Origin: Microbacterium sp. zg-Y625
GTDB taxonomy: Bacteria > Actinomycetota > Actinomycetes > Actinomycetales > Microbacteriaceae
Reading direction: 5' to 3'
Length of the DNA stretch: 64,000 nt
Assembly: GCF_030246925.1 (NCBI RefSeq)
Contig: NZ_CP126740.1
Span: forward strand, 1,674,001 to 1,738,000
In this document: one piece after another, positions 29,429-38,428 of the stretch
Layout of the letters: every line of letters begins with the position of its first letter
Numbering within the stretch: the first letter of the stretch is position 1
The notes under the pieces: model-generated
Databases searched by the model: none
What the model was told of the DNA's origin: nothing
Seen by the model: the letters and a program-made list of their open reading frames with translations, nothing else
Program-made: the position numbers and the translations under genes

Positions 29429-30364
29429 TTACTCAGCCTTGGCGGCCTCGGCGGCGGCGGCACCCTCGGCGTCCGCAGCGGACTCCGTGGCGGCTTCGCC
29501 CTCGATGGCCTGCTCGTCAGCGACGATCTCGCTGACCTCGGCCTGCGCCTCGGCCTCGTCCGCGACCTTCTCGGTCGCGGCGGAGGACTGCTCGGGGGCG
29601 CTCTGCTCGAGCAGCTCGCGCTCCCACTCGGCCAGGGGCTCGGCGGCGGCCTCGGCCTCGCCGGCGGCGGGCTGGTGACGCTGGATGAGGCCCTCGGCCG
29701 CGGCGTCGGCGATCACGCGGGTCAGCAGACCCACGGCGCGGATCGCGTCGTCGTTGCCGGGGATCGGGTACTGGAACTCGTCCGGGTCGGCGTTCGTGTC
29801 GAGGATGCCGATGACGGGGATGCCGAGCTTCTTGGCCTCGTCGATGGCGAGGTGCTCACGCTTGGCGTCGACCACCCAGATGGCCGAAGGGGTCTTCTGC
29901 AGGTTGCGGATACCACCGAGCGACTTGTGCAGCTTGTCGAGCTCGCGCTTCTTGAGCAGCAGCTCCTTCTTGGTGAAGCCGCTGTTCGCCGGGGTCTCGT
30001 AGTCGAGCTCCTCGAGCTCCTTCATGCGAGCGAGGCGCTTGGAGATGGTGGTGAAGTTGGTCAGCAGACCACCGAGCCAGCGCTGGTTGACGTAGGGCTG
30101 GCCCACGCGGGTCGCCTGCTCGGCGATGATCTCCTGAGCCTGCTTCTTGGTGCCGACGAAGAGGATGGTGCCGCCGTGGGCGACGGTCTCCTTGACGAAC
30201 TCGTACGCCTTGTCGATGTACCCGAGCGACTGCTGCAGGTCGATGATGTGGATGCCGCTGCGCTCGGTGAGGATGAAGCGCTTGACTTTCGGGTTCCACC
30301 GGCGGGTCTGGTGTCCGAAGTGCACGCCGCTGTCGAGCAGCTGGCGAATGGTGACGACGGCCAT
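29429..30364 (-). CDS. rpsB: 30S ribosomal protein S2
   Basis: 311 residues. The S2 fold is complete in the first 230: [77 protein letters not shown]. About 75 further residues form an acidic Ala/Glu-rich low-complexity tail, longer than in most bacteria but seen in actinobacterial S2. AGGAG precedes the ATG that starts [10 protein letters not shown]. First gene of rpsB-tsf, with a long 5' leader. Confidence 0.98.
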   Translation of the reverse strand: MAVVTIRQLLDSGVHFGHQTRRWNPKVKRFILTERSGIHIIDLQQSLGYIDKAYEFVKETVAHGGTILFVGTKKQAQEIIAEQATRVGQPYVNQRWLGGLLTNFTTISKRLARMKELEELDYETPANSGFTKKELLLKKRELDKLHKSLGGIRNLQKTPSAIWVVDAKREHLAIDEAKKLGIPVIGILDTNADPDEFQYPIPGNDDAIRAVGLLTRVIADAAAEGLIQRHQPAAGEAEAAAEPLAEWERELLEQSAPEQSSAATEKVADEAEAQAEVSEIVADEQAIEGEAATESAADAEGAAAAEAAKAE

Positions 30365-30673
30365 GGCCGTTCTCCTGTTCTCGGCGCGATGCGCCGTTGT
30401 TTCGGTTGTCCACGCCTGGTCGATTGACCGGCGAGCCTGGTGCCCGGCGCACACCCGCAACCCGCTGCTGCGGGAGGACCTGGGGTGTGGATGCCGCGTC
30501 GCGTCCGCCTGGGCGGACGCTGTGCTGTGGGCACGCGGAGTCACCCCGCCGGAGCGAGGTGCGGTGTCATCTTATCAGCCGCCGACTCCTCCCCCTCTCA
30601 CCGCTGCGGGAAGTTGTCCGCAGCCGCGCGTTCTCCGGCTGCGGACACGAGCCGACCCGCGCAACATGGAGGA
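30365..30673. promoter_or_regulatory. rpsB leader region and divergent upstream region of the M23 gene
   Basis: No gene is seen. On the minus strand TAAGAT (30569-30574) is a candidate -10, giving rpsB a 5' leader of about 200 nt. The leader can fold into a nested stem: CCGCGT (30494-30499) with ACGCGG (30533-30538), enclosing GCGTCCGCC (30501-30509) with GGCGGACGC (30512-30520). S2 operons are autoregulated in many bacteria, so a regulatory leader is plausible but unproven. On the plus strand GGAGGA lies directly before the M23 gene start. Confidence 0.4.
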
Positions 30674-31399
30674 ATGATCCGCCGTCACGTCGTCGCAGGG
30701 GCGGCGCTCCTGGTCGTCGCGGCGACCCTGTCGCTGAGCGAGGCGGCGGCCACGCCCGGCGCGTCGGTCCTGCCGATGTCTGACGCGAAGGCTCCCGACG
30801 CGATCTCGGGCCTTCCCTGGACCTGGCCGCTTCCCGGTGCGCGTGTGGACGCGCCGTTCGAGGCGCCGGCGCACCGCTACGGTCCGGGACACCGCGGCAT
30901 GGATCTGTCCGGCGACGGCACCTCGGCAGTCGTCGCGCCGGCGGACGGGGTCGTCGCGTTCGCGGGCTCCGTCGCCGGGCGGCCCCTGCTCACGATCGAC
31001 CACGGCATGGGGCTCGTCACCACCTTGGAGCCCGTGATCCCCGGTGTGGTGGCGGGCCGATCGGTCGCCCGCGGGGAGCAGGTGGGAACGCTCGCCACCG
31101 GCGGGCACGTTCGCCCCGGGGCGCTGCATGTGGGCGTCCGCCGCGACGGCGAGTACATCAATCCGATGCTGCTCTTCGGGTCGGTGCCGCGGGCAGTGCT
31201 GCTGCCGTGCTGTCAGCGGTCGACGGCGATGACGTTGCGGTCGCCGGAATCGGTGACCGCGCCGAGCGCCGCGGCATCCACTTCATTGTCGTTGCCGTTG
31301 ACCATGACGGGTCCCACGTCGCCGCGCACGTCGATCTCGTTGCGGTCGCCGGCGATGTCGAGCGAGCCCACCGCCGACGCTTCGATGTCGTTGTCCTGA
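30674..31399 (+). CDS. Secreted M23-family (LytM) peptidase-like protein
   Basis: 241 residues. A signal peptide spans about 1-30 (RRHVVAGAALLVVAATLSLSEAAA). The LytM domain follows with HRYGPGHRGMDLSGDG (first zinc ligands H and D) and ALHVGVRRDGEYINPMLLFG (the HxH pair is reduced to a single H here, so activity is doubtful). The fold seems to end near residue 175. The frame then continues 60 residues of Ser/Thr-rich sequence antisense to the DUF3060 gene, which is probably not native protein. ATG with GGAGGA. Family members cleave or bind peptidoglycan. Confidence 0.8.
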   Translation: MIRRHVVAGAALLVVAATLSLSEAAATPGASVLPMSDAKAPDAISGLPWTWPLPGARVDAPFEAPAHRYGPGHRGMDLSGDGTSAVVAPADGVVAFAGSVAGRPLLTIDHGMGLVTTLEPVIPGVVAGRSVARGEQVGTLATGGHVRPGALHVGVRRDGEYINPMLLFGSVPRAVLLPCCQRSTAMTLRSPESVTAPSAAASTSLSLPLTMTGPTSPRTSISLRSPAMSSEPTADASMSLS

Positions 31400-31761
31400 C
31401 CGGACACGCGAAGGTCGGTGACATCGCCCGCTTCGACGTCATGCCGGTCACCGTCGATGAGCAGCTCGCCCACCACCGCACCGCGGAGGTCGATCTCGAC
31501 CTCCGTGCCACTGACGGTCACCTGCGGGCAGTCGCCCCGCAGCCGCAGGTCCCGCCCCGCCGACACCGTGACCGCGAGCCCGCCGCAGTCCCCGTCGGGC
31601 GCGGGGGTGGCAACGTCCGCCGACGCGCTGGGGGCCGGTGCGGCGCGGGATGGCTCCACGGTGACCCGCTGAGCGCCGTCCGTGTCGATCGGACTGCAGG
31701 CGACGAGGGAGAGCGCGAATGCCGCGGCGACGACGGTCAGGGAGAAAGCGCGACGGGACAT
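31213..31761 (-). CDS. DUF3060 domain lipoprotein
   Basis: 182 residues. A signal peptide ends in a lipobox (ALSLVACS, Cys near residue 21), then an Ala/Pro/Ser linker and a C-terminal repeat region (about 65-180) of short beta strands with D-N-D and D-R-N motifs (GQDNDIEASAVG, AGDRNEIDVRGDVG, GNDNEVDAAALG, SGDRNVIAVD). This periodic pattern fits DUF3060, predicted to fold as a small beta helix on the cell surface. Function unknown. Leaderless ATG behind TACCGT. The 3' end overlaps the opposite M23 frame by 187 bp. Confidence 0.8.
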   Translation of the reverse strand: MSRRAFSLTVVAAAFALSLVACSPIDTDGAQRVTVEPSRAAPAPSASADVATPAPDGDCGGLAVTVSAGRDLRLRGDCPQVTVSGTEVEIDLRGAVVGELLIDGDRHDVEAGDVTDLRVSGQDNDIEASAVGSLDIAGDRNEIDVRGDVGPVMVNGNDNEVDAAALGAVTDSGDRNVIAVDR

Positions 31762-31773
31762 CTCTCCACGGTA
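31762..31773 (-). promoter_or_regulatory. -10 box, leaderless start of the DUF3060 lipoprotein
   Basis: TACCGT, GGAGAG, ATG. Confidence 0.5.
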
Positions 31774-31799
31774 GGCGGGTGCCGCAGGCGGCACTACCC

Positions 31800-32702
31800 T
31801 CACGCTCGCGGGTGGGCCAGGCGGTACGCCGCCGCCAGTCGCTCTCCGGAGACGTGCGTGTAGATCTGCGTGGTGCCGAGGCTCGCGTGGCCGAGCATCT
31901 CCTGCACGGCGCGCAGGTCGGCGCCCCCGTCGAGAAGGTGTGTCGCGGCGGAGTGCCGCAGCACGTGCGGCCCGACCGTGGTAGCGCCCACGACGGGACC
32001 GACGGTGCGGGCGACGAGGTCGTAGACGGCGCGGGTGCCGATGCGGCTTCCGCGCGCGCCGAGGAAGAGCGCGGAGCCCGCGGTGGCGGACCGTGCGGCC
32101 AGCACAGGCCGCGCCCGCACGAGGTAAGCGTCCAGCGCCCGCGCGGCAGGGGCGCCGTAGGGGACGACCCTCTCCTTCGCGCCTTTGCCGAGCACCCGCA
32201 CGGTCGCGTTGGAGCGGTCGAGGTCGACGGTGTCCGTGCCGCACAGCTCCGACACGCGCAACGCCGCCCCGTAGAGGAGCTCGAGGATGGCGGCGTCGCG
32301 GAGCGCCAGCGGGTCGCCGTCCGCCGCCGCGGCGACGAGCGTGTCCAGCAGCTCAGCGAGCCCGTCCGCGCTCGCGACGTTCGGGAGAGTGCGTCCCCGC
32401 TTGGGCGTGACGAGCCGCAGGGTCGGGTCGATCTCCACCATGCCGCCCTCGAGCGCCCACTCGAACAGCCCGCGCGCGGCCGCCGCGCGGCGGGCGATCG
32501 TGGATCGGGCGTCGCCTCGACGGGTCGCGGTCCACAGCCAGTCGCGCAGGGCGTCGAGGTGGATGTCGGCGATCTCACGGTCGCCGACGACGGCGGCGAG
32601 GTCCGCGAGGTCAGCACGGTAGGCCCGCACCGTTGCACCCGAGAGCCGCCGCACGTCGGCGAGGTGGACCGTATACCGGTCAGTCGCTTCGGAGAGCAGC
32701 AT
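31800..32702 (-). CDS. xerC: Tyrosine recombinase XerC
   Basis: 300 residues. An N-terminal SAM-like DNA-binding domain (about 1-85) and a catalytic domain with all key residues: Arg in ALRVSELCG (about 150), Lys in [10 protein letters not shown], HxxR in [12 protein letters not shown] (about 244-247), His in [14 protein letters not shown] with the Tyr nucleophile (about 279). It resolves chromosome dimers at dif with XerD. It lies at the usual place before dprA, but a divergent flippase and glycosyltransferase pair separates them here. No dif site is visible nearby. Confidence 0.9.
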   Translation of the reverse strand: MLLSEATDRYTVHLADVRRLSGATVRAYRADLADLAAVVGDREIADIHLDALRDWLWTATRRGDARSTIARRAAAARGLFEWALEGGMVEIDPTLRLVTPKRGRTLPNVASADGLAELLDTLVAAAADGDPLALRDAAILELLYGAALRVSELCGTDTVDLDRSNATVRVLGKGAKERVVPYGAPAARALDAYLVRARPVLAARSATAGSALFLGARGSRIGTRAVYDLVARTVGPVVGATTVGPHVLRHSAATHLLDGGADLRAVQEMLGHASLGTTQIYTHVSGERLAAAYRLAHPRA

Positions 32703-32714
32703 CCTTCCAGCATG
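32703..32714 (-). promoter_or_regulatory. -10-like box of xerC
   Basis: CATGCT, GGAAGG, ATG. A weak hexamer with the standard six-base spacing. Confidence 0.3.
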
Positions 32715-32806
32715 CCGTCATGGGAGGCGTACCCGGCGCCCGGCGGCAGGTGTGGCGCGAATTCCCTCATCGTCGCCGGGAGCTCACGGCTGGACGTCTC
32801 CTGCAA

Positions 32807-32812
32807 TACGAT
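32807..32812 (+). promoter_or_regulatory. -10 box of the leader ORF and flippase
   Basis: TACGAT, seven bases before an ATG that opens a 25-codon ORF running into the flippase start. Confidence 0.35.
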
Positions 32813-32819
32813 GCTCGCG

Positions 32820-32897
32820 ATGAGCAGCCTTCGGCACAGCGCGACCGCACGAGCCGGCGCGTGTCAGCGGTGCCCGCCGGCGCGAGCGCTGCGATGA
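32820..32897 (+). CDS. Possible 25-residue leader peptide coupled to the flippase
   Basis: The ORF starts seven bases after a -10-like TACGAT and encodes a basic, Arg/Ala-rich peptide with two Cys (ACQRCPPARALR at the end). Its TGA overlaps the ATG of the flippase as ATGA, the same coupling used by operons in this window. It could be a translated leader, or just an out-of-frame start. No similarity is recognised. Confidence 0.25.
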   Translation: MSSLRHSATARAGACQRCPPARALR

Positions 32898-34135
32898 GGC
32901 GCCGGCTTCTGCAGCTGTGCGCATTCCTGCTCATTCCTGCGCTCAGCGCAGTGACGCCGCTCATCGCGATCCCGGCGATCACGGCGACTTCGGGCGCGGC
33001 CGGATGGGAGGCCTACGCGCTGGGACTGTCCATCGGCTCCGCCGGGGGCGTCATCGTCGAACTCGGCTGGCCGGTGACCGGGCCGCAGCGCGTCGCTGCG
33101 GAATCGCCGGGAGCGCGGTGGACGACACTGGTCACCTCCGTGCGCACGCGCCTCCTCGCCCTCGTGGTGGTGTCGCCGATCGCGATCGCGGTCAGCGCCC
33201 TGGTCACGGTCAACACCGACTCGGATCACACGGGGACCGCCGCTCTCATGGCCCTGGCTTCCGTCACAGCGGGACTTTCCGGGAACTGGTTCTTCACGGG
33301 CACCGGGCACCCCCTGCGGATCTTGACCTCTGAGGCGCTGCCTCGCGCCGTGCTCATCACCGGCTCGTCCGTCGCCCTCCTCGCGGGCGCGCCACTGGAG
33401 ACCGTGCCCGCCAGCTACCTGCTGTCCGCCATCATCAGTCCGATCGTCAGCCTGCTGCTCGCACGCCGCGACCGTGAATCCTCGTCTGATTTCTCCTTCG
33501 CTCACGATGTGGCCGCGATACGCGAGCAACTGCCGGCCATGGGCGTGCGCTCGATCGGCGCCCTCTACATGGCGCTGCCCATCACCCTCGTCGGAATCTT
33601 CGCCCCATCCGCGCTGAGCACGTTCGCTGCGGTGGAGCGTCTGATGCGGATGGGATTGACCGTCCTGCAGGCGGTGCCCAATGTGCTGCAGACCTGGATG
33701 GGCTCTGCGCGCAGCCCCGGCGAACGCCGCCATCGAGCGACCAGATCGATCCTGATCTGCGGTGCGGTCGGGGTGCTCGCAGGCATGGTCTTCACGGTCG
33801 CCACTCCGATCGTCACGCCGTTCCTCTTCACGGGAACCGTCGAGGTGCAGTGGTCGCTCGCCGCCCTCGGCGGTATCGTCGTTGCGCTCGTCTGCATCTC
33901 ACGCGCCACCGGCGGACTCGCGTTGGTCGCGTACCGGCGGGTGCCGGCGCTCACGGTCTCAACTGCGGCAGGCGCCGTCGTCGGCGTTCCCGCGATCAGC
34001 CTGCTCGCCGCGGCCGGAGGTGCTGCGGGCGGATTCGTCGGAGAGATCCTCGCCGAGGTCGCAGCGATAACGGTCCAGACGTTCGCGCTCCTCTCCGCGA
34101 TGCGCGCCGACGATCACGGGACCGATCCACCCTGA
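32894..34135 (+). CDS. Polysaccharide flippase-like membrane protein (MATE/MOP fold)
   Basis: 413 residues with about 12 hydrophobic helices: LLQLCAFLLIPALSAVTPLI at the start, then WEAYALGLSIGSAGGVIVELGWP, typical of O-antigen or Wzx-type flippases, and later GALYMALPITLVGIFAPSAL. It probably moves lipid-linked sugars across the membrane. The ATG is chosen as the start of the first helix; GTG codons 11 and 8 codons upstream are alternatives. It is followed 165 bp later by a GT2 gene, so the two form a small surface-polysaccharide unit. It is divergent from xerC. Confidence 0.75.
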   Translation: MRRRLLQLCAFLLIPALSAVTPLIAIPAITATSGAAGWEAYALGLSIGSAGGVIVELGWPVTGPQRVAAESPGARWTTLVTSVRTRLLALVVVSPIAIAVSALVTVNTDSDHTGTAALMALASVTAGLSGNWFFTGTGHPLRILTSEALPRAVLITGSSVALLAGAPLETVPASYLLSAIISPIVSLLLARRDRESSSDFSFAHDVAAIREQLPAMGVRSIGALYMALPITLVGIFAPSALSTFAAVERLMRMGLTVLQAVPNVLQTWMGSARSPGERRHRATRSILICGAVGVLAGMVFTVATPIVTPFLFTGTVEVQWSLAALGGIVVALVCISRATGGLALVAYRRVPALTVSTAAGAVVGVPAISLLAAAGGAAGGFVGEILAEVAAITVQTFALLSAMRADDHGTDPP

Positions 34136-34299
34136 GGTGAGCGGCTCCCGACTCTGCCCGGGGGACACCGCACTCCCCCACCCTCACGGGGAGCCCTATG
34201 ATTCCCGTGCGGTGCGCGGTCGCTCCGCGGCGGCGACGCTCCGGGGGAAGAGTGCACAACGTCAGGCGAGAGCGCCTGCGCGGCAACGGGGAGAGAACA

Positions 34300-35154
34300 G
34301 TGGAGTGCACGGTCGTCGTTGCAACAGTGGGGGGTCCGTGGCTGGCGGATCAGCTGACTGCGCTCGCCGCGCAGCAGCTGCCGCCGACGGAGGTCATCGT
34401 CGTGAACAACGGCGCACCGGGTGCGATCGATGAGACCGCCGCGGCGTTCCGCGGACTCCTGCCCCAACTGACAGTCCGCGAGGACAACACGCGCCGCGGC
34501 GCGGCCTATGCCCGCAACGTCGGAGCCGGTGCGGCCGCAGCTCCGGGGATCCTGTTCGTCGACGACGACGACGTCATCTCGACGAACTATGTCGCGGAGA
34601 TGGGCCTCGCGTTGGACCGCGCCGATCTCGTCTCCGCCCGAATCCGCCTCGATATGCTCAATCCGCCCCGGCTCACCCGTGGGTGGGAGGGTCTGCACGA
34701 ATCCGGTCCGATGGACTACTTCGACTTCCTCCCCTGGACGTTCGGCGGCGCGCTCGGATGCCGGCGCGAGGTCTTCGAACGAACAGGAGGATTCGATCCG
34801 GATCTACTGACGACCGAGGACGTGGACTTCTGCTGGAGGGCTCAGCTCGATCACGGGGTGGCCTTCGCCTACGTCCCCGAGGCCACCGTCAACTACCGCC
34901 TGCGCGCCGAGCCCGCAGCAGCGTTCCGGCAGAGCCTTGCGTGGGGCGAAGGCCAGGCCGGCCTGTACCGCCGCTACCGCGATCGTGGATTGCGAGCGCC
35001 CAGCCAGCTCCGCGCCGCCGCACGCTGGGCGCGCAGCGCCCAGCTGCTGCTGTCGGCACGGAACCGGATCGATCTCGCGGTGGCCGCCCGCCACGCCGGC
35101 TCCCGTGTGGGGCGCCTCCGCGGCAGCGTGCGGTACCGATGTCTCTTCCTGTGA
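34300..35154 (+). CDS. Glycosyltransferase family 2
   Basis: 284 residues, GT-A fold. The N-terminal TVVVATVGG strand opens the Rossmann-like domain, the metal-binding motif is FVDDDDVIS (about 84-92), RRGAAYARNVGAG is the nucleotide loop, and EDVDFCWRAQ (about 174-183) holds the ED acceptor motif of GT2. It adds a sugar to a glycan made for the cell surface; the sugar is not readable. GTG with GGGGAGAG ahead of it. It stands between the flippase and dprA on the plus strand. Confidence 0.85.
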   Translation: MECTVVVATVGGPWLADQLTALAAQQLPPTEVIVVNNGAPGAIDETAAAFRGLLPQLTVREDNTRRGAAYARNVGAGAAAAPGILFVDDDDVISTNYVAEMGLALDRADLVSARIRLDMLNPPRLTRGWEGLHESGPMDYFDFLPWTFGGALGCRREVFERTGGFDPDLLTTEDVDFCWRAQLDHGVAFAYVPEATVNYRLRAEPAAAFRQSLAWGEGQAGLYRRYRDRGLRAPSQLRAAARWARSAQLLLSARNRIDLAVAARHAGSRVGRLRGSVRYRCLFL

Positions 35155-35253
35155 TCATCGCCCGCTTGCAAGGATCCTCCGCCAACCCTGGTGGTCCTCG
35201 TTTCGGACACCGGGCCGAGTCGACAACCGACAACGGACGCATCGACGCACCGG

Positions 35254-36444
35254 TCAGCGTCGCGCCGCGATCAGCCGCCACCCGCCCGGCCCGTGCTGCG
35301 CCCGCCCTTCCAACAGCAGCAGCCCGAGGCCCCGCTCGACGTCGCCGATGCTCTGTCCGCACCGGCGCGCGACGTCGTCGACCGCGCGCCAGACGCGCGT
35401 ACTGAGCGCGTCACGCAGCGCCGTCATCTCGTCGACCCAGTCCTCCGCCCCGGGGAGGACCTCCTCTGTGGCACCCAGCAGCTCGCGGACGTCGGCCGCG
35501 CTCGTGATGCACCGCGCGTCGTAATCGCGCAGCAGCCGGTGGCATCCGGCCGACGAGGGACTCGTCACGGGGCCCGGCACCGCCCCGAGCGCACGCCCGA
35601 GGGCTGCGGCGTGCCCCGCCGTGTTGAGAGAACCGCTGCGCCAGCCCGCCTCGACGACCACCGTCGCATCCGCCATTGCGGCGATGAGGCGGTTGCGGGC
35701 GAGGAACCGCCACTTGGTGGGGGCGGCGCCACACGCGACCTCACTCATGACCGCGCCGGTGCGGGCGACGCGGCGGAGCAGATCCTCGTGGCCCGACGGA
35801 TAGGCGCGGTCCACGCCGCCGGCCAGCAGCGCGTCGGTGGCTCCTCCCGCCGCCAACGCCGCCCGATGGGCAGCCCCGTCGATGCCATAGGCGGCTCCCG
35901 AGATGATGCGGATGCCGTCGCCCGCGAGGTCGGCGGCAAGTTCCATCGCCACGTGCTCGCCGTACGATGTCGCCGCCCGCGCACCCACGATGGCGACGGC
36001 CGCACCCACCCGCCCAGGCATCGCCCCGCGCACCCAGAGACACAGCGGCGCGTGAGCACCCAGGTCGTCCACGCGCGTCGGCCAGACGTCGTCACCCGGC
36101 ACCACGAGACGCACGCCGGCGCGGCGGGCGGTGTCGAACGCCGCTGCCACCGCACCCGGCTGCAAGCGTGGTCGCCACCGGTCCAGAGCCTCACGCGTCC
36201 GCCCGGGGTCGCCATCCACGACGGCGGCGACCGCGCGCGCGTCGTCGGCGATGACGAGCCGCAGGGCCTCGGCGGCGCCGACGGCCGCCACGAGTGTTCC
36301 CGCATCGCCGTCGCCCGGTTCACACAGCGCCGACCACACGCCCCGCGCGCGTCGATCGAGCACGGCGTCGTCGTCGAGGTCAGCCGGAATCAGGCCGACG
36401 AGCGCTTCGCGCGCGGATCCGGAGTCTTGCTGCAGCGGGTTCAC
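35254..36444 (-). CDS. dprA: DNA-processing protein DprA
   Basis: 396 residues. An N-terminal SAM-like part (about 1-110), the Rossmann core (about 140-320) with IVGARAATSYGEHVAMELA, ISGAAYGIDGAAHRAAL and VEAGWRSGSLNTAGHAA, and a C-terminal winged-helix part (TRVWRAVDDVARRCGQS). It loads RecA on incoming single-stranded DNA in transformation. The ATG overlaps the comM end by four bases, so dprA is translated with comM-yraN. Confidence 0.96.
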   Translation of the reverse strand: MNPLQQDSGSAREALVGLIPADLDDDAVLDRRARGVWSALCEPGDGDAGTLVAAVGAAEALRLVIADDARAVAAVVDGDPGRTREALDRWRPRLQPGAVAAAFDTARRAGVRLVVPGDDVWPTRVDDLGAHAPLCLWVRGAMPGRVGAAVAIVGARAATSYGEHVAMELAADLAGDGIRIISGAAYGIDGAAHRAALAAGGATDALLAGGVDRAYPSGHEDLLRRVARTGAVMSEVACGAAPTKWRFLARNRLIAAMADATVVVEAGWRSGSLNTAGHAAALGRALGAVPGPVTSPSSAGCHRLLRDYDARCITSAADVRELLGATEEVLPGAEDWVDEMTALRDALSTRVWRAVDDVARRCGQSIGDVERGLGLLLLEGRAQHGPGGWRLIAARR

Positions 36445-37973
36445 AAGGGGGTCGCGCCTTTCTTCAGGTAGAGCGCGCGGCCGATGTCGTCGAGCTCGAG
36501 GCGCTCGCGCCCCGCGAGGTCGGCGTGGCTCCAGGCGACGCGCAGCACCCGGTCATAGCCGCGCAAGGTGAGCGCACCGCGATGGAGCGCGGCATCCAGC
36601 GGTCGGCGGACCGCCGGCGGCGGGGCGACGGGGCCCTGCCTGAGCCAGGTGCCGGAGACCTCCGCGTTCGTGCGCCACGGGGTCGCCCGCAACCGACGGG
36701 CCGCGCGATCGCGCGCCTCTGCTACGCGGTCACGCGCCTGCGCGGTGGTGATGGTCCGTTCGGCCGCGACCTGCGCGTGCGCGACCGACACCCGGGTGAC
36801 GGCCAGCTCGATGTCGATACGGTCGCGGATCGGACCGGAGAGCCGCCCCAGGTAGCGGCGGATTCCCGCGGGCGGGCAGACGCAGTCGCCGCCCGGCACG
36901 CCGTACGCCCCGCACGGGCACGGATTGGTTGCGAGCACCAGCTGGAATCGCGCAGGAAACATCGCGCTCGCGCCGGCGCGTTCGATCAGGATCGATCCGT
37001 GCTCCAGCGGCTCCCGCAGGGCGTCCAGCGCGCCGGAAGCGAACTCGCCCGCCTCGTCGAGGAAGAGCACGCCTCCACTCGCGCGGGCGATCGCGCCGGG
37101 ACGGATGGTGCGGCTGCCGCCCCCGACGAGAGCCGCGATGCTGGAGGTGTGGTGGGGCGCTTCGAACGGCGGCGTGCGTTCCAGCCGGGTCACGCGCGCA
37201 CCGCCGAGGGAGCGCACCGAGGCGGCCTGCAGCGCGGCCGCATCGTCGAGGTCGGGAAGGATGCCGGGGAGCCGCCTGGCGAGCATCGTCTTGCCGGCGC
37301 CGGGCGGGCCGCTCATCAGCATGTGGTGCCCCCCGGAGGCGGCGACCACGACGGCATCCACGGCGTCGCGCTGCCCGATCACCTCTGCGAGCTCGAGTCG
37401 GGGCGCCGCCGGCTCGGGCGGCGCGTCGACCCTGACCGGCGGGAGCGGGCGATCTTCGACGGCCAGGCCGTGCCAGCGCAGCACGTCGAGCAGGCTCGCG
37501 GCGCCCAGCACCTCCACACCCTCGACGAGCTCCGCCTCAGCGCGGTTCGCGTGGGGAACGGCCACACGGGTGATGCCCGCCCGCGCGGCGGCGAGCACAG
37601 CCGGGAGCACGCCCGGCACCGGGCGCAGCCGCCCGTCCAGACCCAGCTCCCCCACGTGCACCGTGCGGCGGAGTGAAGCGTGGTCGAGGGTTTGCTCGGT
37701 CGCCAGCGCGGCCACCGCGATCGCGACGTCGAAGCCCGCCCCGTGCTTCGGCAGACTCGCGGGCGACAGGTTGACGGTGATGCGTCTGCGCGGCAGAAGC
37801 ACGCCGGAGTTCTCGCACGCGTTGTGCACCCGCTGGTGGGCCTCGCCCAGCGCCTTGTCCGGCAGCCCGATGATCTTGAAGTCCGGTGTCTGCCGCGACA
37901 GGTCCGCCTCCACCTCGACCAGCGCGCCGTCGAGGCCCGTCAACGCGACCGCCCACGTCCTCGCGACACTCAT
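36441..37973 (-). CDS. comM: YifB/ComM family Mg-chelatase-like AAA+ ATPase
   Basis: 510 residues. An N-terminal Lon-like S5 fold (ALVEVEADLS, IIGLPDKALGEA, about 15-175), the AAA+ core with Walker A GPPGAGKTMLARRLPGILP (about 220-238) and Walker B GGVLFLDEAGEF (about 292-303), then the Mg-chelatase C-terminal domain. ComM is a branch-migration helicase for integrating transformed DNA. The start is the ATG in ATGA with the yraN stop; upstream in-frame sequence belongs to yraN read in another frame. Confidence 0.94.
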   Translation of the reverse strand: MSVARTWAVALTGLDGALVEVEADLSRQTPDFKIIGLPDKALGEAHQRVHNACENSGVLLPRRRITVNLSPASLPKHGAGFDVAIAVAALATEQTLDHASLRRTVHVGELGLDGRLRPVPGVLPAVLAAARAGITRVAVPHANRAEAELVEGVEVLGAASLLDVLRWHGLAVEDRPLPPVRVDAPPEPAAPRLELAEVIGQRDAVDAVVVAASGGHHMLMSGPPGAGKTMLARRLPGILPDLDDAAALQAASVRSLGGARVTRLERTPPFEAPHHTSSIAALVGGGSRTIRPGAIARASGGVLFLDEAGEFASGALDALREPLEHGSILIERAGASAMFPARFQLVLATNPCPCGAYGVPGGDCVCPPAGIRRYLGRLSGPIRDRIDIELAVTRVSVAHAQVAAERTITTAQARDRVAEARDRAARRLRATPWRTNAEVSGTWLRQGPVAPPPAVRRPLDAALHRGALTLRGYDRVLRVAWSHADLAGRERLELDDIGRALYLKKGATPL

Positions 37974-38332
37974 CGCAGGTCCTGCACGTGCTCGAGCATT
38001 GCCGTCTCGGGGTCGTCGCCCGTGATGGCGATGACGTCCAGGCGCAGGCGGCGTCCCTGCACGAGGTCGGGGTGGGCGGCCATCCACGCGAAGGCCAGCT
38101 GCCACAGTCGGCGGCGCTTGCGCTCATCGACGGCTTCCAGGGGGTGGCCGAAAGCGTCCGAGCGCCGCGTCTTCACCTCGACGACGACGAGCGCGTCAGC
38201 GCTCGTGGCGACGATGTCCACCTCGCCCTGCGGGCAGCGCCAGTTGCGGTCGAGCACCCGCCACCCGGCCTGCTCCAGATGCCGGGCGGCACGCCGCTCC
38301 CCCGCTCTCCCGCGCTCGTCCTTGGCTGCCAT
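37970..38332 (-). CDS. YraN family nuclease-like protein
   Basis: 120 residues. The restriction-endonuclease-like core is intact: GERRAARHLEQAGWRVLDRN, then the metal site with D in GEVDIVATS and the ExK in VVVEVKTRR (about 40-60). YraN is usually next to rnhB or comM, as here, and has been tied to DNA uptake or replication repair, without a firm role. It overlaps comM by four bases. Confidence 0.92.
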   Translation of the reverse strand: MAAKDERGRAGERRAARHLEQAGWRVLDRNWRCPQGEVDIVATSADALVVVEVKTRRSDAFGHPLEAVDERKRRRLWQLAFAWMAAHPDLVQGRRLRLDVIAITGDDPETAMLEHVQDLR

Positions 38333-38428
38333 GCAGCGATCGTGGCGCGTCCGCCGATGAGCGGTGCAGCGTCACGGCCGTTTCGGGGACGACTCGCCCG
38401 GATCTGCGGTTGTGGAGAGCGCGCGGGC

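Noticed and set aside
31800..32702. Considered the tyrosine recombinase as an integrase of a mobile element around the flippase and GT2 genes
   Set aside because: Length, motifs and position near dprA fit XerC; no direct repeats or attachment sites were found at the borders of the insert.
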